A stretch of 25,573 bases of DNA, taken from positions 1-25,573 of IMG/VR virus record IMGVR_UViG_3300020175_000046, one strand, 5' to 3'. The notes below the pieces were generated by a model. It saw only the letters and a program-made list of their open reading frames with translations, made no database searches and was not told the DNA's origin. Positions 10,038 through 16,673 of this stretch are shown here, in pieces. The DNA is from a virus. Position 1 is the stretch's first letter. Every line of letters begins with the position of its first letter. A program made the position numbers and the translations under genes.

Positions 10038-10706
10038 TTGCTCCTCCTATATCACCCATAATATCATCAAGAGAAACTCGTTGTCTCGGTTTATCTCTGT
10101 TATGTTGTTTTCGAAGGGCCATTTTTAACCTATGTGTATCTGCTTGTTCTTTTTTAACAACTTCACCATCTTCAGTCATTTCTAATTGACGATTACGAAG
10201 TATGTTATAGAATGTTGAATTTTCATTTGGCATGAAAGAAATTAATCTTAAAAAACGAAACCATTCAACATTAAGTGGTGACTCAATGTTATATAAGTGA
10301 AGAAAGTCTGCTTCTATTGGCCCATAGAGTTCAAGTATTTCTTGAACGGACCAACTTATTTTGGGGCTTCGGAATCCTCTTCTTCCCCTTCAGCTTCAAC
10401 CTCTTCTTCCGGTTGTGCTGCTAACCCGTATGCTTCTAGTAAGTAAGAAAGCAAATCATTCATTTGCTCCCAAGTCATACCATTGTCTAACATATCATCC
10501 AGAGTTTCTTTGCCCACTAATGAGCCAATCCATTCTGGTAATAAGTCCATCGGGATTACATCACCTTCGTTAGCATATTTCATTTGAGCTAACACTGTTC
10601 TTGCAGGTAAAGTAGCGGGTAACTCGTAAGTTTTTCCTGCTACTTTAATCTGCAAAGGTTCTTTGTCTGCTTCTAAAGCCTTATCAAAGTCTTTAAATTT
10701 TACCAC
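10030..10706 (-). CDS. Tail assembly chaperone G-T fusion (made by -1 frameshift)
   Basis: Reading starts at GTG 10706 in the G frame, shifts back one base at the slippery site 10359-10365, and continues without a stop to TAA at 10030-10032. The product has 225 residues: 116 from G and 109 from T. The T part begins with a conserved-looking region just after the shift (WSVQEILELYGPIEADF, then NVEWFRFLRLI), typical of tail assembly chaperone second domains, and ends in a basic segment with the last residues GDIGGASG. An ATG inside T at 10233 has no Shine-Dalgarno, so fusion is the better explanation. In lambda and many actinophages the G and G-T proteins hold tail-tube subunits on the tape measure during assembly. 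Confidence 0.8.
10329..10365 (-). promoter_or_regulatory. -1 programmed frameshift signal (slippery heptamer plus hairpin)
   Basis: In the G frame the last sense codons read GCC CCA AAA TAA. The heptamer C CCA AAA (10365-10359) fits the canonical X XXY YYZ rule. Eleven nt further on is a perfect 7-bp hairpin, GTTCAAG (10347-10341) pairing with CTTGAAC (10335-10329) around a 5-nt loop, a usual position for a frameshift stimulator. The -1 frame then stays open to the T protein stop. Confidence 0.85.
10356..10706 (-). CDS. Tail assembly chaperone G (unshifted product)
   Basis: A 116-residue acidic protein made when no frameshift occurs. The start is GTG at 10706 with AGGAG about 10 nt upstream. 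The N-terminal half carries VKFKDFDKALEADKEPLQIK and a short beta segment (GKTYELPATLPA), followed by helices (MTWEQMNDLLSYLLEAYG) and a Glu-rich end, a profile common in chaperones encoded between tail tube and tape measure. It stops at TAA 10356-10358, immediately after the slippery heptamer. By analogy with lambda gpG it should be made in excess over G-T and coat the tape measure before the tube polymerises. Confidence 0.85.
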   Translation of the reverse strand: MVKFKDFDKALEADKEPLQIKVAGKTYELPATLPARTVLAQMKYANEGDVIPMDLLPEWIGSLVGKETLDDMLDNGMTWEQMNDLLSYLLEAYGLAAQPEEEVEAEGEEEDSEAPK

Positions 10707-10731
10707 TTTTAATATTCTCCTATCTAATTTT

Positions 10732-11388
10732 TTAGTTAATATCTAACTCGTCAGTATCGTTAGTGTTGTCTACAACTCTGAAGAGATAGTACGCACCGCC
10801 GGAGCTACCAACATTTAAAGTTGTGTCTGGTACAAGAACTTTAAATTCTGTAGCCAAACTTACTTTAGCTGGAGCTTTTTGGTGAGCCATAGCAAAAGAG
10901 CCAACGTTCACTGCTCGAGGAACGTGGAATTGCCTGTCTGCACCGGCAGGACCATCTGTGTGTAACACAAGAGCATACTCTGTAAAAGAGTCTGACAATG
11001 GAGGTAGATATACATCGTATCCAGAAGAGAAGTTTGATGTTTCGTCTTCTGTGATGGTACCGCCACCCATTGCTATTTGTAACTTACCTTGTCCAGCTTG
11101 TGAAAGCTCTCCTGTAAGTCTTACTTCTTGTGCTGATTTAAGAGTTTTAATAGGGTCTACTTCTTCTGCGACCATGACATCTTCAAAAGTTTTATCAACT
11201 TCTAATGTCCAGCCATCTTCCGAATATCCGACTTCTTCCCAAGCTGGTGTCATCCCAGTCGGGGATACCCATGCTCCGGCAGCGTCATCACCCGGAAATG
11301 CTAAAGAACTTGTAGTCCTATCTTTGAAATAGAGAACACCTGTACCAATTAATACTTCAGATATTGTTCCTGTTGTATTATAGCTCAT
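10732..11388 (-). CDS. Major tail (tube) protein
   Basis: A 218-residue beta-rich protein between the tail terminator and the chaperones, the standard place for the tail tube subunit. The start at ATG 11388 has a good AGGAG 6 nt upstream. The sequence opens with a tube-like turn (TISEVLIGTGVLYFKD), has the segment WTLEVDKTFEDVMVAEEVDP that resembles actinophage and lambda-like tube proteins, and a central region (GELSQAGQGKLQIAMGGG) with the alternating pattern of the tube barrel. The length fits the family (about 150-250). It should polymerise in hexameric rings along the tape measure. The stem-loop at 11427-11464 lies in its leader. Confidence 0.85.
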   Translation of the reverse strand: MSYNTTGTISEVLIGTGVLYFKDRTTSSLAFPGDDAAGAWVSPTGMTPAWEEVGYSEDGWTLEVDKTFEDVMVAEEVDPIKTLKSAQEVRLTGELSQAGQGKLQIAMGGGTITEDETSNFSSGYDVYLPPLSDSFTEYALVLHTDGPAGADRQFHVPRAVNVGSFAMAHQKAPAKVSLATEFKVLVPDTTLNVGSSGGAYYLFRVVDNTNDTDELDIN

Positions 11389-11426
11389 TTGTTATCTCCT
11401 AACATATCTTATACTTATACTTAATC

Positions 11427-11464
11427 AGCTGAGCTCAGCCGACTTTTTCAAGTCGATTTCAGCT
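11427..11464 (-). other. Stem-loop in the leader of the tail tube gene
   Basis: On the transcribed strand CGACTT-GAAA-AAGTCG forms a perfect 6-bp stem closed by a GAAA (GNRA) tetraloop (11455-11440). An outer stem AGCTGA/TCAGCT (11464-11459 with 11432-11427) can enclose it. No T-run follows, so an intrinsic terminator is unlikely. It may stabilise or mark a processing point for the tail tube mRNA. Confidence 0.6.
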
Positions 11465-11471
11465 TTGCCGG

Positions 11472-11753
11472 TTATTCTTCTTCAGCAATAAAGAAGTCTT
11501 CCACTACCTCATCAACAGATTCATTGTCTTCCTCTGTTAATTTGTCATCCGGTTCTTCCTCATTAGATATCAAGACGCTTATGCGCTCTCCGCCTTGATT
11601 ATATCTATTTTCTTTGAGGCGCTCCCAGATGTCCGAGTCTATTTCAACCCACTCTTCACTACTAAACACGATTCCGCTCACGGTGTCGCGAACTTTACTC
11701 TTGTTTAGTAAAGGATTCATTTTTACTTCTACTTTTTTATTTTTTTTACTCAT
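11472..11753 (-). CDS. Small charged protein between tail terminator and tail tube
   Basis: A 93-residue protein with a Lys-rich start (SKKNKKVEVK), a short structured middle (DTVSGIVFSSEEWVEID, then NRYNQGGERISVLI) and a strongly acidic tail rich in Glu and Asp. GAGGAA lies 8 nt before the ATG, and the ATG overlaps the TAA of the tail terminator (TAATG). No family is recognised. The acidic tail and its place among tail genes would fit a small assembly factor or accessory tail protein, but nothing in the sequence proves this. Confidence 0.75.
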   Translation of the reverse strand: MSKKNKKVEVKMNPLLNKSKVRDTVSGIVFSSEEWVEIDSDIWERLKENRYNQGGERISVLISNEEEPDDKLTEEDNESVDEVVEDFFIAEEE

Positions 11754-12247
11754 TAGCCAGTTCCTCTATAATACATAGTTAATGATAGCTGATAATGTCC
11801 TAATCCTGTTTCAGTCTCTTCTATTCTTTCGGGAGCTGAATTGACTTCAAAACCAGCAATCACACCTGCTGTATTTGATGTTGGCGTCACAACTCTAGTT
11901 TGTCCTGTTTTAAAAGCTGCTTCATAAACTGCATTTGCTAATTGATAAGCAGTTGCATAATCTGGTTGAGAAGTACTAGCTCCACCCCATCTACCTGCAT
12001 AACAATTTACTTGAAAAACAACACCAGCTATTGCTGCGTCACTTGTGTTACTAATTAAACTTCCTCCTGTAGCGAAAAAAGTTAAAAAGGGTAATTCAGC
12101 ATTTCTTGGTAGTCTCGTAGCAACTCTTGTGCTAACAACATTTGTAATAATTGCTGTATTGACTGCCCATTCGCGAAAAACTATCTCCGCGTCTGGCGGA
12201 AAGTTAACATTTTGGTCTGGCTGTACGCCAACTGCTTTTATACCCAT
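11753..12247 (-). CDS. Tail terminator (tail completion) protein
   Basis: A 164-residue protein in the usual slot between the gp10-like neck protein and the tail tube. It has the layout of tail terminator proteins: an N-terminal helix (PDAEIVFREWAVNTA), a strand after a Pro (LPRNAELPFLTFFATGG), a mid strand (AGVVFQVNCYAGRWGG) followed by a helix (YATAYQLANAVYEAAF), and a final strand with Tyr (YQLSLTMYYRG). These resemble the lambda gpU / HK97 gp11 group, which caps the tube and fits the neck. There is no Shine-Dalgarno. Instead TATAAT lies 7 nt before ATG 12247, so a leaderless transcript is likely. Confidence 0.75.
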   Translation of the reverse strand: MGIKAVGVQPDQNVNFPPDAEIVFREWAVNTAIITNVVSTRVATRLPRNAELPFLTFFATGGSLISNTSDAAIAGVVFQVNCYAGRWGGASTSQPDYATAYQLANAVYEAAFKTGQTRVVTPTSNTAGVIAGFEVNSAPERIEETETGLGHYQLSLTMYYRGTG

Positions 12248-12254
12248 TTGGAAA

Positions 12255-12260
12255 ATTATA
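12255..12260 (-). promoter_or_regulatory. Candidate leaderless promoter of the tail terminator gene
   Basis: An exact TATAAT lies 7 nt (TTTCCAA) before ATG 12247 in a 17-nt gap between genes. No Shine-Dalgarno-like GGAG is present. A -10 box at this distance puts the transcription start at or next to the A of ATG. No clear -35 box is visible. Confidence 0.5.
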
Positions 12261-12264
12261 TCAC

Positions 12265-14250
12265 TTAAAAGTCGAAATCCATGTTAAGAGCGTCATTGAA
12301 CAATGAATCAACATCAAATGAACTCGCCATATCCTTAGCTAATTGTTGTCCTTTTCGACTTTGAATGCTTTGAAAAGACACATAAGGTCTTTTACCCTTT
12401 TTCTTTGAGCTGCCTGCGTCACTTCTACGCTTTCTTGCTTTTATTATTAACTTATTACCATCCTGCTTGGTAGATAAATTGTATACTTCTTTCAGTAATT
12501 CAGCACGTCGAGCACCTCTAGCAGTGTCTTCTCCTGTGTTCATATTGTTAAATATCTTAATATATCTCTCTGTATCGTTTAATAATCTCTTAGGAGCATT
12601 CTTATATTCAGCTTGCTTTGATAGGTAATTACCTACTTTGTTAAATACCTTCTTATATTTCTCTCCACCTTCGGTTAAGCTACCGCCTCCAGATTCAATA
12701 AATACTTTAGCTGCCTGTGAAACAACTTTTGCATTGTCAGTCTTTCTTAGTGGTACAGTCATAGATATATTCATATTCTCTGGTATTGCATTTAAACCTA
12801 GTTCTGCTGCTAACTCTTTACTGTAAAAAGCGCCATGAGCTGAATCTATTCTTGGACCCGGTATTCTCTGCTCCATTTGAGACAAGAAACTATGTCCTCT
12901 AGATTCTCTATCAAGCATATAACGTTCACTAAGGAAGTCATTTGTTTTTGTATTTTTAAGATAGTCTGGTTTATATTTCTTAAGAGCTGTTTTCTGATTT
13001 CTTTGCTTAGCTATTCTTAGCCACTCGTTATAGTATTTTTTAGAATTAGACATACCAACATTAACTTTACTACTTAAGTTATACGCTTTTTTATATTGCT
13101 TTCTTGCTACTTCAATAGCTCTTCTGACAAAAAACGTAGGTTGTATATATTTAGTCTTAGGTATATATTTATCTTCTTTTCTACCGCTATACTGACCTCC
13201 AAAACCTTTTTTATCTGGATGACTAGTTCTTTGATAATACGGTATGCTTCCACCAAATTCTACAGCCCATATCCATGGAAAATCGGGACTTCCGCCTACT
13301 TGTATCTCTGCGTCAAAGAAACTTCCTTTATCCCAATCTGGATGTGCTTCTGTTCCTTTATTTACATGTTTTCCTATTGTAGGTTTAAAGTCTCTTCTTA
13401 TAATAGAGTTTTGTAGAGCAAGATAAGATTGACCGGGTTTTGTGAACCCAAATACATCTCTGTGTTCATATTTAAATTTAGAATCTTCCGGTGCTAAGTT
13501 CTTTACTCCCAGTTTGTTGAATTCTGATTTTTTAGTCATTTTGTCAAAGTCAATAATCTGATTTTGATATTTAGCAGGACCATCTGTCATGCCTAGTAAA
13601 AACTGACCACTTGCTACGTCCGGTGCAAAAGCTCTAATATTCATTTCTGTTTGAACTAACATCATCTGTGCTTTTTGTAATACATTGTATTGTTTTTTCA
13701 TATGAGCATTAGCTGCTGAGCCATTAATTTTCATTTTACCCGAAACGAAAGCTACAGCGTTATTCTGAAAGTTTCTAAATCTTCTGTTTGAAGACAACCC
13801 TTTACCTATACCTATACGAAGCATACGAGAAGGTAAAGGTCCTAGACCTAAAGGCTGTACTAATGCGTTAATACCTAAACCAGATAACTTACCAACACCA
13901 ACACGGCTGGCTCTTTCCGTTAAAGGAGAAAGCTTACCGCTTTCTAATGCTTTAGTTATAGCCTTACCAGTACCCATCATACGAGCTGCTGGGTAAATTA
14001 AGTTACGAGCACTAGCAAAGTTTTGTACTACACCTAGGTTTCTAACACCCGGCATTTGTTTCAAAGTACCAGAAGTTTTACCATATCTATATAAGAAGTT
14101 TTGAAATGTGTTAGTTTGTTTGCCTTTAGGTTTATTACCTTTAGTTAAAGCTTGATAGGACTTATTATCTATCCATTTACGCGCAGATTGTCCTAGTGTG
14201 TTACCCTGTTGGGTTTTTATATATTCTTCGACCATTCCGTCGCTAGGCAT
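12265..14250 (-). CDS. Enlarged HK97 gp10-like neck protein, 661 residues
   Basis: The gene sits between head closure and tail terminator, the slot of HK97 gp10-like proteins that are normally about 130-160 residues. A gp10-like core can be read at about residues 275-390: a helix with NSII, a strand FDAEIQVGG, then WIWAVEFGGSIPYYQ, and after a loop IQPTFFVRRAIEVARKQY, matching the family's order of aVEfG and P-x-x-F-x-x-A motifs. Around it are a basic N-terminal extension (1-270) and a long C-terminal extension (390-661) with Lys-rich stretches. The start at ATG 14250 has AAGGA 6 nt upstream. No enzymatic motif was recognised in the extensions. The gp10 assignment is an inference from position and short motifs; a different large minor head or tail protein is possible. 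Confidence 0.55.
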   Translation of the reverse strand: MPSDGMVEEYIKTQQGNTLGQSARKWIDNKSYQALTKGNKPKGKQTNTFQNFLYRYGKTSGTLKQMPGVRNLGVVQNFASARNLIYPAARMMGTGKAITKALESGKLSPLTERASRVGVGKLSGLGINALVQPLGLGPLPSRMLRIGIGKGLSSNRRFRNFQNNAVAFVSGKMKINGSAANAHMKKQYNVLQKAQMMLVQTEMNIRAFAPDVASGQFLLGMTDGPAKYQNQIIDFDKMTKKSEFNKLGVKNLAPEDSKFKYEHRDVFGFTKPGQSYLALQNSIIRRDFKPTIGKHVNKGTEAHPDWDKGSFFDAEIQVGGSPDFPWIWAVEFGGSIPYYQRTSHPDKKGFGGQYSGRKEDKYIPKTKYIQPTFFVRRAIEVARKQYKKAYNLSSKVNVGMSNSKKYYNEWLRIAKQRNQKTALKKYKPDYLKNTKTNDFLSERYMLDRESRGHSFLSQMEQRIPGPRIDSAHGAFYSKELAAELGLNAIPENMNISMTVPLRKTDNAKVVSQAAKVFIESGGGSLTEGGEKYKKVFNKVGNYLSKQAEYKNAPKRLLNDTERYIKIFNNMNTGEDTARGARRAELLKEVYNLSTKQDGNKLIIKARKRRSDAGSSKKKGKRPYVSFQSIQSRKGQQLAKDMASSFDVDSLFNDALNMDFDF

Positions 14251-14251
14251 A

Positions 14252-14587
14252 TTAAGTCCTTACTAGAGACTGAATAAATTTATAACACTCTTTTCCGTAT
14301 CTGTCTAATACAGGTTGAACTGTAATGATTTCGTGATATGTTCCATTTCTGTTCATCCTATCTCCCGGAGTTACTGTAACATTTGGTTGTATGTAAACTC
14401 TAAATGTTTCAATAGTAGTATTACGTCCGTCTCTATCCTCTTCAGCACCTAATGACTCAAATTTAGCTCTGATACTTGTAGCACTATCTGCCCAAGAGTC
14501 AGAAGGTAAACCTCTTTCGTCTATGTTTGTGTCTGAAACAGATTGAATTGAAATTGTCTCTGGTAAATGTCTGCTCTTTAAACCCAT
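14252..14587 (-). CDS. Head closure protein (head-tail adaptor)
   Basis: A 111-residue beta-rich protein of the SPP1 gp16 / YqbH type. Typical features are the early strand ISIQSVSDTNIDERG, the middle AKFESLGAEEDRDGRN where the family has its ring-forming loop, and the ending strands GDRMNRNGTYHEIITVQPVLD followed by YKFIQSL, close to the family signature of GD-x-I/M with a later tyrosine. It would plug the connector and dock the tail. It has no Shine-Dalgarno: TAAAAT lies 6 nt before ATG 14587, making a leaderless-type start. Its usual partner, the connector, is more than 2 kb upstream because of the cargo cassette. Confidence 0.75.
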   Translation of the reverse strand: MGLKSRHLPETISIQSVSDTNIDERGLPSDSWADSATSIRAKFESLGAEEDRDGRNTTIETFRVYIQPNVTVTPGDRMNRNGTYHEIITVQPVLDRYGKECYKFIQSLVRT

Positions 14588-14593
14588 GGCTAC

Positions 14594-14599
14594 ATTTTA
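14594..14599 (-). promoter_or_regulatory. Candidate leaderless promoter of the head closure gene
   Basis: The sequence reads TTG-TAAAAT, six nt (GTAGCC), then ATG 14587. It copies the layout before the cassette's first gene (TTG-TATAAT, six nt, ATG at 16661). No Shine-Dalgarno is present and no clear -35 box is visible. Confidence 0.4.
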
Positions 14600-14609
14600 C
14601 AACAAAAAG

Positions 14610-15794
14610 TTATAAAAATTGGTTAAGCATGTCTCCCATCATCATTTCTTTATAAATTATGCTATAAAGCATATTGTTCTTACCTAGAACATGAGGATTG
14701 TATCCAGTTTCTTTATTGTATGTTTTTACAATATTTAGTAGCTCTACACACAGTTGTTCATATATATTTACTATCTTGGAAAAATCTTTTGACCATTGTG
14801 CATTGTTGTCAAGATTAAAAATTACAAAACACCTAAAACCATTTAGTAATATACAAGTAATAGCTTCATGGAATTTGTAATCTTCTTTTTTACCTATCAT
14901 TGGGAATTCGTAAGCTTTTTGCTTATAAGGTAGAGCTAGACCTAGACTTCCTAGACTTCCTAACTTAGATGGCCAAAACTCTATTGTTTTTGTATTTATG
15001 AAATCGTGTAGGTAAAGTATGTCACTAATAATCGGAGCAAAAGCTTTAAATACATTTGGGTCACTCTTGTATGTATCAATAACTTCTTGTTTATTCCAGT
15101 AAGAAATAGTTGGTTGGTTATTTGAATCTGTACCATAAACATTATTTCTCAATAAATTTATGTAGCAAAGCACGTCTATCAAATCAATCTTATCTACATA
15201 TTCAGTACTATCTACAATTTGTTTAAGCCAGTCAAGTTCTTTTTCATCAATCGTTATGTCTGTTTTGTTTGTTATCTTAGAATCTAAACTCTTAATAATT
15301 TCTGGTATAACTTTAGGCTCAAATCCAGTAATTAACTTAACTCGTATAAATATTTTGTTTCCTATATCTTCTTTTGACATAGAACGAATAATTTCATACA
15401 AATTAGCACCATCAATAATCCCCTGTGTCTTGTCGTCCGATATAGTCAAAGCTGCTCTGTTTACCCCTTCTGAGATATCTACTGTATCTGCATATATAGT
15501 TATACCTTGATTTTTAAGATGAAAGTACCCTTTTTCGCCAAACTCTTCTGTGATTGATAATTTTACATCGTCTATCACTTGACTATCTACATCAAGAGTA
15601 TTGCAATCGGGATGAATAGGTATAATTTGTTTTACACCGGGTCTATCGACAGTTAATTCACGCAAAGGGACGTATAAATTTACTACATAACTTTTTTGAT
15701 GTAAAGGGTCTGGATTTACAGAATAAGAATTATAAGATAAAAAGTATCTATTTGGTCCTTGTAGTACTTCTTCAGTACCTTCATCTTTTACCAT
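14610..15794 (-). CDS. AIPR-like (abortive infection phage resistance) protein
   Basis: A 394-residue protein with no place in head or tail assembly. It has the hallmark pair of AIPR-family proteins: LKNQGITIYAD (93-103), matching the family's N-N/R-GITI-x-A strand, and GIIDGANLYEII (125-136), matching its GI(V/I)(N/D)G helix start. These are followed by a strand RVKLI (151-155) and a SLDSK...NKTDI segment (169-180), where AIPR proteins have their 'TN-Q-N' helix. The C-terminal half (about 200-394) is helical and unrecognised. ATG 15794 overlaps the FmdB-like gene by 7 nt, so translation is coupled. AIPR proteins were named from abortive-infection loci; their biochemistry is poorly known. Here a role in blocking superinfecting phages or modifying the host is plausible. 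Alternative: a different DGQHR/DndB-like fold. Confidence 0.6.
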   Translation of the reverse strand: MVKDEGTEEVLQGPNRYFLSYNSYSVNPDPLHQKSYVVNLYVPLRELTVDRPGVKQIIPIHPDCNTLDVDSQVIDDVKLSITEEFGEKGYFHLKNQGITIYADTVDISEGVNRAALTISDDKTQGIIDGANLYEIIRSMSKEDIGNKIFIRVKLITGFEPKVIPEIIKSLDSKITNKTDITIDEKELDWLKQIVDSTEYVDKIDLIDVLCYINLLRNNVYGTDSNNQPTISYWNKQEVIDTYKSDPNVFKAFAPIISDILYLHDFINTKTIEFWPSKLGSLGSLGLALPYKQKAYEFPMIGKKEDYKFHEAITCILLNGFRCFVIFNLDNNAQWSKDFSKIVNIYEQLCVELLNIVKTYNKETGYNPHVLGKNNMLYSIIYKEMMMGDMLNQFL

Positions 15795-16033
15795 CTGTAT
15801 TTTATTTTCTTTGCTTTTTGATAACTTTTAAAAGATTTCTCAGATAAATTACTAGGGTCTTTTTCCCAATCAACATCTATAGGTGTTTCAAATCTTACAT
15901 TCTTGCTAATAAGTCTTTTAGTATCTGATTGACACTTAGGACATTTAATTAAAGGGTCTTCGTGTATTGAGTAAGTTACTTCAAATTCAAAGTAACATTT
16001 ATGCAGAATACATTGATGTTCATATCTGGGCAT
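15788..16033 (-). CDS. FmdB-like zinc-ribbon protein
   Basis: An 81-residue protein with the start of an FmdB-type regulator: MPRYEHQC, then C13, a short linker, and CPKC at 31-34 followed by TKRLIS, matching the family pattern M-P-x-Y-E-Y-x-C ... C-P-x-C ... R-x-I/L-x. The four cysteines (8, 13, 31, 34) should bind zinc; the first pair is spaced by four residues rather than the usual two. A basic C-terminal tail follows. It overlaps the upstream HTH gene by 14 nt and the downstream AIPR-like gene by 7 nt. A likely role is binding DNA, RNA or a partner protein in the cassette; the function of FmdB-like proteins in phages is not established. Confidence 0.65.
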   Translation of the reverse strand: MPRYEHQCILHKCYFEFEVTYSIHEDPLIKCPKCQSDTKRLISKNVRFETPIDVDWEKDPSNLSEKSFKSYQKAKKIKYRW

Positions 16034-16661
16034 TTCTTCTTCTTATCTTCCTTTTATTATTTTTATGACAATCTTTACAAAAGATTTTATAACCATCTTG
16101 TGAATTAGGATTTCTACTAAATTCAGATGTCTTTTTTTCTTTTGTGCAAGAAATACATGTTTTTAATTTTTCATCACCGAGTTCTTCTTTTTTTTCTTTT
16201 ATTAAAGCTAGGCAGGGCATACAGAATTTAGTATATCCATCTAGATATTTTTGTGTTCTTTTAAAATCTTCTACTGCTAACCATTCACGACAGTATTTGC
16301 ATTCTTTCTCAATTGGGTCTTTTAAATTTTTAAGGGCTTCTTTTTGTGCTTCTTCTACACGTTGACGTAAACCTTCTTCGTCTTGTATCCAAGTTTTAAA
16401 TCTTTCTAAACCAATTGTCACCTCTTCATAAGTTCTAGGTGTAGTTAAACCACCACGTCCTGTTCTAATAACCTCAAGGATAGCTTCTGCGGTTTCCTCA
16501 TTGTAAGCACCACGTTGTGGTACTCCAGATTGTATTCTAAGTTGACGAACTCTTTCGTGTGTTACGCCCCATTCATCAGCCCATTCTTGTAACATTTTGC
16601 TGGGGTCTTGTGTAAAGAATTCTGTTGCTTCTTCCAGAGACGGAGCTTTTCTATGTACCAT
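16020..16661 (-). CDS. HTH protein with two zinc ribbons
   Basis: A 213-residue protein and the first gene of the cargo cassette. Residues about 23-46 (EWADEWGVTHERVRQLRI) form a helix-turn-helix like that of sigma region 4 and small regulators. A charged helical linker follows (70-115). The end carries two repeats of C-x2-C, about 20 residues with F and DGY, then C-x2-C: C121/C124/C147/C150 and C169/C172/C195/C198. This repeat is frequent in phage zinc-finger proteins and in the N-terminus of endonuclease VII-like HNH enzymes, but no HNH residues follow, so DNA binding without cleavage is more likely. It ends in a basic tail. No Shine-Dalgarno is present; TATAAT lies 6 nt before the ATG. It may regulate the cassette or guide the AIPR-like protein. 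Confidence 0.65.
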   Translation of the reverse strand: MVHRKAPSLEEATEFFTQDPSKMLQEWADEWGVTHERVRQLRIQSGVPQRGAYNEETAEAILEVIRTGRGGLTTPRTYEEVTIGLERFKTWIQDEEGLRQRVEEAQKEALKNLKDPIEKECKYCREWLAVEDFKRTQKYLDGYTKFCMPCLALIKEKKEELGDEKLKTCISCTKEKKTSEFSRNPNSQDGYKIFCKDCHKNNKRKIRRRNAQI

Positions 16662-16667
16662 AGTCTA

Positions 16668-16673
16668 ATTATA
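16668..16673 (-). promoter_or_regulatory. Candidate leaderless promoter of the cargo cassette
   Basis: An exact TATAAT lies 6 nt (TAGACT) before ATG 16661 and contains the TAA stop of the connector gene. It follows a run of six T and a G. There is no Shine-Dalgarno and no convincing -35 box. It would let the cassette be expressed apart from the structural operon. Confidence 0.5.

Noticed and set aside
10030-10233. Separate 67-codon gene starting at ATG 10233
   Set aside because: No ribosome binding site is present, and the upstream -1 frame is open back to a slippery site, so it is the end of the G-T fusion.
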